Source: Prolixibacteraceae bacterium (GTDB taxonomy: Bacteria; Bacteroidota; Bacteroidia; Bacteroidales; Prolixibacteraceae). From it: a DNA stretch of 12,344 nt. Location: positions 1 to 12,344 of the forward strand of contig JAGYOI010000019.1 in the NCBI GenBank assembly GCA_018399395.1, given 5' to 3'. The translations under genes were made by a program, and so were the position numbers. Below are positions 6,848 to 12,344 of the stretch, in pieces. The notes beneath the pieces were generated by a model, which saw only the letters and a list, made by a program, of their open reading frames with translations, was not told the origin of the DNA and made no database searches. Position 1 is the stretch's first letter. The number at the start of each line of letters is the position of its first letter.

Positions 6848-8224
6848 ATGACACTGATTAATTTAGATTTAAGCAAATCATTTTCAAAAGCAAGCGGGTT
6901 TATTTCACCTGATGTTTACAACACTTACAAAACCGAAACCGAAGAACTTAATGCTGCACTTCACGAAAAAACCGGACGTGGAAGTGATTTCGTTGGTTGG
7001 GTGAATCTGCCCAATGAGATCAGCAACAATTTTTTAAATGATGTAGAAACGACGGCGAAAAACATACGCGAAAAAAACATAGATGTATACATTGTAATAG
7101 GCATAGGGGGTTCTTATCTGGGAGCCAAAGCTGTTATTGATGCACTTAACGACAATTTCGCACACCTGAAAGGTGACAAACCAGCAGTATTGTTTGCCGG
7201 TCAGAACATTAGCGAAGATTACCTGGCCGAATTACGCGATTTACTAAAAAATAAAGAATGGGCCACTTGTGTGATTTCTAAATCGGGAACCACTACCGAG
7301 CCTGCATTGGCTTTCCGTGTATTAAAACAAGACCTTGAAGAAAAATATGGTAAAGAAGAAGCCAAAAGCCGTATTTGTGCAATTACTGATGAATCGAAAG
7401 GTGCGCTTAAAACACTGGCCGACGACGAAGGATATAAAACATTCGTAATACCCGACGATGTTGGTGGCCGTTATTCTGTTCTCACTCCGGTAGGACTGAT
7501 CCCAATAGCCGTTGCCGGGTTCGACATCAGGGCATTGGTTAACGGGGCCAAAGACATGGCAAAAGCAACAGGCGCAAAAGTTCCGTTTGAAAACAATATT
7601 GCCTGTCAATACGCTGCCGCACGTCATTCACTGTACCAGGAAGGTAAAAAAATTGAGATCCTGGTTAACTATCAGCCAAAGCTTCATTACATGGCCGAAT
7701 GGTGGAAACAATTATATGGTGAGAGTGAAGGGAAAGACGGGAAAGGGATTTTCCCGGCATCGGTCGATTTTTCATCCGACCTGCACTCGATGGGGCAATA
7801 CATCCAGCAAGGCGAACGCCTGATGTACGAAACCGTTATTTCTGTAAAAAAACCAAATCGCGAAGTTATCATCCCCGAAGATGAAAATAACCTCGACAAA
7901 CTGAATTACCTCGCCGGAAAGAATGTTGACTATGTTAACAAGATGGCCGAACTGGGAACACAAATTGCCCATGTTGACGGGGATGTGCCAAATATTAAAA
8001 TTGAAATTGAAAAGCTCGATGAACATAATATCGGACAATTAATTTACTTTTTCGAGAAAGCCTGCGGAATTAGCGGCTACCTGATCAATGTAAACCCATT
8101 TGACCAGCCCGGTGTTGAAGCATACAAGAAAAATATGTTTGCACTGCTTGAGAAACCCGGATTCGAAACTGAAACAAAAATGTTAAAAGGACGGATTTGG
8201 AAAGCACAGGTTGTTGAAGTCTGA
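6848..8224 (+). CDS. pgi: Glucose-6-phosphate isomerase, short bacterial form
   Basis: Pgi interconverts glucose-6-phosphate and fructose-6-phosphate in glycolysis and gluconeogenesis. The 458-residue protein belongs to the shorter bacterial group (about 450 residues, against about 550 in E. coli). Seen motifs: G85-I-G-G-S89 ([11 protein letters not shown]), the phosphate-binding S144-K-S-G-T-T-T-E-P152, G206-G-R208-Y for the ring-opening arginine region, E292 in GESEGK as the probable catalytic base, H313 in [12 protein letters not shown], and K427 in [13 protein letters not shown]. All expected active-site residues are present. The ATG at 6848 follows a purine- and A-rich leader without a promoter box, so co-transcription with gpsA is likely. 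The next gene starts 28 nt after the stop. Confidence 0.97.
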   Translation: MTLINLDLSKSFSKASGFISPDVYNTYKTETEELNAALHEKTGRGSDFVGWVNLPNEISNNFLNDVETTAKNIREKNIDVYIVIGIGGSYLGAKAVIDALNDNFAHLKGDKPAVLFAGQNISEDYLAELRDLLKNKEWATCVISKSGTTTEPALAFRVLKQDLEEKYGKEEAKSRICAITDESKGALKTLADDEGYKTFVIPDDVGGRYSVLTPVGLIPIAVAGFDIRALVNGAKDMAKATGAKVPFENNIACQYAAARHSLYQEGKKIEILVNYQPKLHYMAEWWKQLYGESEGKDGKGIFPASVDFSSDLHSMGQYIQQGERLMYETVISVKKPNREVIIPEDENNLDKLNYLAGKNVDYVNKMAELGTQIAHVDGDVPNIKIEIEKLDEHNIGQLIYFFEKACGISGYLINVNPFDQPGVEAYKKNMFALLEKPGFETETKMLKGRIWKAQVVEV

Positions 8225-8252
8225 TAATCAATTACACGACAAAATTTTAAAA

Positions 8253-10409
8253 ATGAAAATAAGAAATTTAATACTCCTTGTGCCCGCATTATTACTTGCA
8301 TTCTCGGCACAAGCCGACGAGGGCATGTGGTTACCTTCGTTGCTGAACAAAGTAAACATTGAAAAAATGCGCGAAATGGGCGCACAGTTAACACCCGATG
8401 ACATTTACAACATCAACCAGTCGAGTTTAAAAGATGCGGTAATATCACTAAACGGCGGATCATGTACCGGTGAACTGGTTTCAGACCAAGGCCTTTTTCT
8501 TACAAACCACCACTGTGGTTACGGTCAGATACAACAACATTCAACAGAAGATAACAACTACCTGCGCGACGGGTTCTGGGCACCAACCAAAGCCGACGAG
8601 CTCCCCAACCAGGGCATGTTTGTTTCTTTTCTTGTACGTGTTGACGATGTAACCGACCAGGTTTTGGACAATGTAACACATGAAATGGACGAAGAAACCC
8701 GCAACGACAGTATTCAAAATGCCATAGCCCGTGTTCGCAATAATGCAGAAGTTGATTCAACACATCACATCAGCATCAAAAGCTTTTACAGGGGCAATCA
8801 ATATTTAATGCTCGAATATGAAACATACCGCGACGTACGCCTGGTAGGAGCCCCACCTCATTTTATTGGTAAGTTTGGCGGCGATACCGATAACTGGATG
8901 TGGCCCCGCCATACAGGCGATTTCTCTATGTTCCGTATCTACACTGCTCCCGACGGAACTCCTGCTGAATTCTCAGAAGAAAATATCCCACTGGAGCCAC
9001 GCCATCACTTTCCGGTTTCATTGAAAGGATACACCGAAAACGATTTTTCAATGGTTATGGGATACCCCGGCTCAACCAACCGGTACCTCACATCAGGTGG
9101 CGTGAAATTCACCATGGATATTGTGAACCAAACCCGCATAGATGTGCGTAAAGCTAAGCTGGATATCATCAGGGCTTATATGGCTACCAGCGACAAAGCA
9201 ACCATTCAGTATGCCAGCAAACATGCCCGTAGCTCGAATTATTACAAATACAGTATCGGACAAAACCGTGGATTGGAAAGATTAGAGGTTATTGCCCAAA
9301 AGAAGAAAGTAGAAGAAGACTTTCAAAATTGGATAAGTCAAAATGAAGACCGCCGCGAAAAATACGGTGAAGCGCTCAACCTTATTGAAGAAGCATACAG
9401 CGACACAGAAGATGACAAAGCATTGTATTATTTATCGGAAGCATTCTTAAGAGGACCGGAAATATTTTTACTGGCATACCGGTATAAAAACCTGAACGAA
9501 TTGCTTGATGATGCAAAAGAAAATGAAGAAGCAATAAAAAGTGCTGCTTCAAACTTAAAAGAAAGTGCCGAAAAGTTCTTCAAAGACTACAATGCAGCAA
9601 CCGACGAAAAAATAGCTGCCGCGCTATCTGAAATTTATGCAAAAAACATTAGTGAAAAATATCATCCCGAATTTATTTCAACCATAACAGGCAGGTACAA
9701 TAACGATTATGAAAAATGGGCTGAGAAAATTTTTAAGAAGAGCATTTTCACAAACCAGGAGTCATTATTCGATTTTCTGGAAAAACCGAAACGACGTAAG
9801 CTCGAAAAGGACCCTGTATTTGTTGCTGCTAAAGAAATTATGGAAGTACGACAACAAGCAAGCGACAACAACGAACCTGAAAAGACTAAATTAGACCGTG
9901 GTTATCGTTTGTTTTTAGATGGACTGTTGGCCATGAATGGCGAGGAAAATTATTACCCTGACGCCAATTCGACCATGCGTTTAACAAACGGAACCATTTC
10001 AGGCTATGAGCCCCGCGATGCTGTTTACTATAATTATTACACAACCCTTGATGGTTATATCGAAAAAGCAATACCCGGCGACCGCGAGTTTGATGTATGG
10101 CCACGTATGAAAGAATTACACGCCAACAAAGAATTCGGGCAATATGCCGATAAAAACGGGGCACTACGCACTTGTTTTATATCAAACAACGATATTACCG
10201 GTGGAAACTCAGGAAGCCCGGTAATTAATGGTGAAGGACACCTGATCGGTATTGCTTTCGACGGCAATTGGGAAGCAATGAGTGGTGACATCGCCTTTGA
10301 ACCCGAGCTTCAAAAATGCATTAACGTTGATATCCGCTATGTTTTGTGGGTTATCGACACCTTTGCCGGTGCCACTCATCTGGTTGACGAAATGACATTA
10401 GTAGAATAA
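8253..10409 (+). CDS. S46 family serine dipeptidyl peptidase, Dpp7-like, periplasmic
   Basis: The 718-residue protein is a family S46 peptidase, which releases dipeptides from the N-terminus of oligopeptides in the periplasm. A Sec signal (MKIRN, then a hydrophobic run to AFSAQA) is cut probably after A21, leaving DEGMW, the usual mature start. The catalytic triad is visible: H87 in TNHHCG, D223 in HTGDFSMFR and S653 in GGNSGSP. N214, W215 and R219 in GGDTDNWMWPRH and D670 correspond to residues that hold the substrate N-terminus in S46 structures. The position 18 residues after the catalytic Ser is G671 (FDGNWE); in P. gingivalis DPP11 this is Arg673, which selects Asp/Glu at P1, so Gly points to a Dpp7-type preference for hydrophobic P1 residues. 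The start at 8253 begins the signal peptide; the TTG at 8211 overlaps pgi and is rejected. Lies 28 nt after pgi, so probably read from the same mRNA. Confidence 0.93.
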   Translation: MKIRNLILLVPALLLAFSAQADEGMWLPSLLNKVNIEKMREMGAQLTPDDIYNINQSSLKDAVISLNGGSCTGELVSDQGLFLTNHHCGYGQIQQHSTEDNNYLRDGFWAPTKADELPNQGMFVSFLVRVDDVTDQVLDNVTHEMDEETRNDSIQNAIARVRNNAEVDSTHHISIKSFYRGNQYLMLEYETYRDVRLVGAPPHFIGKFGGDTDNWMWPRHTGDFSMFRIYTAPDGTPAEFSEENIPLEPRHHFPVSLKGYTENDFSMVMGYPGSTNRYLTSGGVKFTMDIVNQTRIDVRKAKLDIIRAYMATSDKATIQYASKHARSSNYYKYSIGQNRGLERLEVIAQKKKVEEDFQNWISQNEDRREKYGEALNLIEEAYSDTEDDKALYYLSEAFLRGPEIFLLAYRYKNLNELLDDAKENEEAIKSAASNLKESAEKFFKDYNAATDEKIAAALSEIYAKNISEKYHPEFISTITGRYNNDYEKWAEKIFKKSIFTNQESLFDFLEKPKRRKLEKDPVFVAAKEIMEVRQQASDNNEPEKTKLDRGYRLFLDGLLAMNGEENYYPDANSTMRLTNGTISGYEPRDAVYYNYYTTLDGYIEKAIPGDREFDVWPRMKELHANKEFGQYADKNGALRTCFISNNDITGGNSGSPVINGEGHLIGIAFDGNWEAMSGDIAFEPELQKCINVDIRYVLWVIDTFAGATHLVDEMTLVE

Positions 10410-10415
10410 TTATTG

Positions 10416-10423
10416 TATTTTTG
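10416..10423 (+). promoter_or_regulatory. Putative -7 box of rnhA-waaA
   Basis: TATTTTTG matches TAnnTTTG exactly and lies 6 nt after the stop of the S46 peptidase gene. Transcription would begin near 10430, leaving a leader of about 85 nt before rnhA. A TTG at 10384-10386 is too far upstream (29 nt) to be a good -33 element. It suggests rnhA-waaA is a separate unit from the operon before it. Confidence 0.45.
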
Positions 10424-10481
10424 AAGCCGTTTTTAAAACAGAATACTGATTTTTTAAAAGCTACGTTAACAATAAACAACA

Positions 10482-10499
10482 AGGGGAATATATGCCCCG
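10482..10499 (+). promoter_or_regulatory. GGGG/CCCC mini-hairpin with SD-like AAGGGGA before rnhA
   Basis: The leader holds AAGGGGAATATATGCCCC: GGGG at 10483-10486 can pair with CCCC at 10495-10498 over an 8-nt loop, and the AAGGGGA could act as a ribosome binding site for the ATG at 10492, which is out of frame with rnhA. The element ends about 16 nt before the rnhA TTG. Whether it regulates translation is inference. Confidence 0.3.
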
Positions 10500-10514
10500 G
10501 CTAACAAAACACAT

Positions 10515-10982
10515 TTGTCACACAAAATTACCATATACACCGATGGCGCTTCAAGAGGAAACCCCGGCCCCGGAGGCTACGGCGTTGTATTATTATCGGG
10601 CAAACACCGCAAAGAACTATCCCAGGGTTACAAGTGCACAACAAACAACCGCATGGAATTATTGGCTGTAATTGTTGGACTTGAAGCCCTCAGGGCTGAC
10701 AATTGCGATGTTACCATTTATACCGATTCAAAATACGTTGCCGATGCTGTTAACAAAGGGTGGGTTTTTTCGTGGGTTAAAAAACATTTTAAAGGGAAAA
10801 AAAATCCAGACCTTTGGATGCGTTTTCTCAACGTTTACAAAAAACACAACGTTAAATTTGTGTGGGTAAAAGGCCATGCCAACATACCCGGCAACGAACG
10901 TTGCGACCAACTGGCCGTTGAAGCATCCCAAATGCCAGGGCTGCCTGAAGACAAAGGGTATACAGAACAACAACAGATTTAG
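10515..10982 (+). CDS. rnhA: Ribonuclease HI, TTG start
   Basis: RNase HI cuts the RNA strand of RNA-DNA hybrids, removing R-loops and primers in the cytosol. The 155-residue protein keeps all catalytic residues at nearly the E. coli positions: D10 in IYTDGASRGNPGPGGYG, E48 in NNRMELLAV, D71 in IYTDSKYV, H121 in VKGHANIPGNE and D131 in RCDQLA. The basic segment WVKKHFKGKK (87-96) fits the handle region that binds the hybrid. Length equals the E. coli protein (155). No ATG is found in frame near the family start: the codon at the expected place is TTG (10515-10517), which gives MSHKITIYTDG, the usual beginning. The closest ATG (10492) is in another frame. waaA starts 3 nt after the stop, so the two are surely co-transcribed. 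Confidence 0.95.
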   Translation: MSHKITIYTDGASRGNPGPGGYGVVLLSGKHRKELSQGYKCTTNNRMELLAVIVGLEALRADNCDVTIYTDSKYVADAVNKGWVFSWVKKHFKGKKNPDLWMRFLNVYKKHNVKFVWVKGHANIPGNERCDQLAVEASQMPGLPEDKGYTEQQQI

Positions 10983-10985
10983 AAA

Positions 10986-12227
10986 ATGAAGTTTTTATAC
11001 AACATTGGAATACTTACATATTGGTTTTTAGTACGTGTTGCCTCACTCAAAAATCCAAAAGCAAAACGTTTTATTAAAGGCCGTAAACACCTTCTCCGTA
11101 ATTTGAAGCAAGAATTCAAAGACGTGAATAATGTTGTATGGGTACACTGTGCCTCTTTAGGGGAATTTGAGCAGGGACGACCGCTGATTGACAATATCAA
11201 AGAAAGCTTTCCCGATAAAAAAATACTGCTCACATTTTACTCCCCTTCAGGATACGAAGTGCGAAAAGATTACCCAAAAGCCGACTATGTTTATTACCTG
11301 CCCATTGACACACCCCGAAATGCACGCCGCTTTATTAAGTATGTTAAGCCCGAAACTGCATTCTTCATAAAATATGAATACTGGATTAACCTGCTACGTA
11401 ATTTAAAAAAGAATAACATCCCCGTATATTTTGTTTCTTCCATATTCCGCCGCAAACAACTATTCTTTAAAAAGCATGGCAAATGGTACCGCAAGGCCTT
11501 AAAGCTTGCAACCCATTTTTTTGTACAAAATTCAATATCGGGCAAATTACTCAAGTCGATAGGCATAAACAACTACACGATAACAGGCGATACACGTTTC
11601 GACCGTGTTGCCAAAATCGCCCAAAATGCCAGCCCCCTGCCTGTTGTTGAAAATTTTTGCAATAACCATCAGGTTATTGTAGCCGGAAGCAGTTGGAAAG
11701 CGGAAGAAGCCCTGATATTGCAATACCTGCGAACGAACAAAAAAGTTAAGGTTATTTTAGCCCCTCACGAGGTTAAAGAAGAAAACATTAACCGGATTAT
11801 GCAGCAATTTGGCGATATAGCTATTTTACACAGCCAGGCGCGCAATAAAGATATTAGCAACAAACAGGTACTGGTAATCGATGGATACGGTCTACTAACA
11901 TCGTTATACCAATACGGCACCCTTGCAGTAATTGGAGGTGGATTTGGTGTTGGAATACACAATACCCTTGAAGCCGCCACCTACGGAATGCCCATAATTT
12001 TCGGAAATAATTACCGCAAATTCAAGGAGGCAATCGACCTTGTCCGCATTAATTGCGCTTTTCCTGTTAATAATATTGAAGAATTTAATACCACACTAAA
12101 CCACCTCCTCAACAAGCCTGATCTCACAAAAAATATTTCAGAGAAATCGGCAAACTACGTTGTAGAAAACATTGGTGCCACACAAAAAATCATCAACCAC
12201 GTTTATCAACAGCCAACTGTTCATTAA
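10986..12227 (+). CDS. waaA: 3-deoxy-D-manno-octulosonic acid (Kdo) transferase
   Basis: WaaA (KdtA, family GT30) moves Kdo from CMP-Kdo to lipid A precursor at the inner face of the cytoplasmic membrane, the first step of the LPS inner core. The 413-residue protein starts with a hydrophobic membrane anchor (FLYNIGILTYWFLVRVASL, residues 3-21). The acceptor-side motif ASLGEFEQGRPLI (56-68) contains E60, the probable catalytic base. Other family features are IKYEYW, the VSSIFR segment, the linker GDTRFDRV, AGSSW and, in the C-terminal donor-binding domain, G317-G-G-F-G-V-G-I-H325-N-T-L-E329. Basic residues are frequent (many KK/RK), as expected for a membrane-bound LPS enzyme. Its ATG comes directly after rnhA. 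Whether it adds one or two Kdo units cannot be told from the sequence. No clear terminator follows. Confidence 0.95.
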   Translation: MKFLYNIGILTYWFLVRVASLKNPKAKRFIKGRKHLLRNLKQEFKDVNNVVWVHCASLGEFEQGRPLIDNIKESFPDKKILLTFYSPSGYEVRKDYPKADYVYYLPIDTPRNARRFIKYVKPETAFFIKYEYWINLLRNLKKNNIPVYFVSSIFRRKQLFFKKHGKWYRKALKLATHFFVQNSISGKLLKSIGINNYTITGDTRFDRVAKIAQNASPLPVVENFCNNHQVIVAGSSWKAEEALILQYLRTNKKVKVILAPHEVKEENINRIMQQFGDIAILHSQARNKDISNKQVLVIDGYGLLTSLYQYGTLAVIGGGFGVGIHNTLEAATYGMPIIFGNNYRKFKEAIDLVRINCAFPVNNIEEFNTTLNHLLNKPDLTKNISEKSANYVVENIGATQKIINHVYQQPTVH

Positions 12228-12344
12228 TTCCATTTTTATTTTTCTAACAACTATTGACTTTCTCATTATTTTTTGGTATTAAACACACCAATTTACTATA
12301 AAAGTTTTCATTTTTGGTAAACTTTTTACAGAAAGCAACAGGAT
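12228..12344. other. AT-rich gap after waaA, no gene seen
   Basis: These 117 bases are very AT-rich, with T-runs. I find neither a reading frame, a GC-rich terminator stem nor an exact TAnnTTTG box; TATTTTTTG has one extra base. The next gene probably begins beyond the window. Confidence 0.5.

Noticed and set aside
8211..8252. TTG start for the S46 peptidase overlapping pgi
   Set aside because: The residues before MKIRN are not signal-like, while the ATG at 8253 begins a normal signal peptide.
10492..10671. 59-residue frame inside rnhA as a real protein
   Set aside because: It resembles no family and lies in the coding sequence of a well conserved enzyme; kept only as a possible regulatory upstream frame.
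12273..12291. TTGGT ... ACCAA inverted repeat after waaA
   Set aside because: Only 5 bp arms with a 9-nt loop in AT-rich DNA; expected by chance and too weak for a terminator.
1..12344. Search for tRNA, rRNA, CRISPR array, insertion sequence or defence/toxin genes
   Set aside because: No evenly spaced repeats, transposase motifs or cloverleaf-like segments were seen; every long stretch is explained by a housekeeping or peptidase gene.

Overview
The window looks like an ordinary chromosomal stretch of a Gram-negative member of the Bacteroidota, probably of the Bacteroidales/Marinilabiliales type. The reasons are: TAnnTTTG (-7 type) promoter boxes in front of several genes with little Shine-Dalgarno; a family S46 serine dipeptidyl peptidase; a lipoprotein M49 dipeptidyl peptidase with the Bacteroides-like HECLGH zinc motif; a Kdo transferase (LPS, so Gram-negative); a lysyl-tRNA synthetase with the C-terminal extension usual in this phylum; and the neighbourhood lysS - gpsA - pgi. 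No plasmid, phage, CRISPR, transposase or defence gene was seen. I do not see a new multi-gene system here; the interesting items are non-coding elements, one unrecognised secreted protein and some start-site questions.

Layout. 1-717 (+): 3' end of an acyl-CoA synthetase, GC-richer than the rest. 718-908: convergent gap filled by a long imperfect hairpin that resembles a dispersed Bacteroidota repeat. 909-2945 (-): lipoprotein dipeptidyl peptidase III. 2946-3086: divergent promoter region. 3087-4796 (+): lysS. 4797-5014: AATTGGT-type degenerate repeats, then a very strong bidirectional terminator. 5015-5479 (-): small secreted protein of unknown function. 5480-5787: AT-rich regulatory gap with palindromes and the gpsA promoter. 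5788-6783 (+) gpsA, 6848-8224 (+) pgi, 8253-10409 (+) S46 dipeptidyl peptidase (Dpp7-like). 10410-10514: promoter and leader. 10515-10982 (+) rnhA with a TTG start, 10986-12227 (+) waaA. 12228-12344: AT-rich gap without a recognisable gene.

How the genes fit together. gpsA, pgi and the S46 peptidase run in one direction with short gaps (64 and 28 nt), and rnhA-waaA are 3 nt apart, so there are probably two transcription units, gpsA-pgi-dpp7 and rnhA-waaA. GpsA supplies glycerol-3-phosphate for phospholipids, Pgi links glucose-6-phosphate and fructose-6-phosphate, WaaA builds the LPS inner core, and the acyl-CoA synthetase activates fatty acids. The two exported dipeptidyl peptidases (a zinc M49 lipoprotein and a periplasmic serine S46 enzyme) would both cut oligopeptides into dipeptides in the cell envelope, which suggests peptides are a nutrient source.
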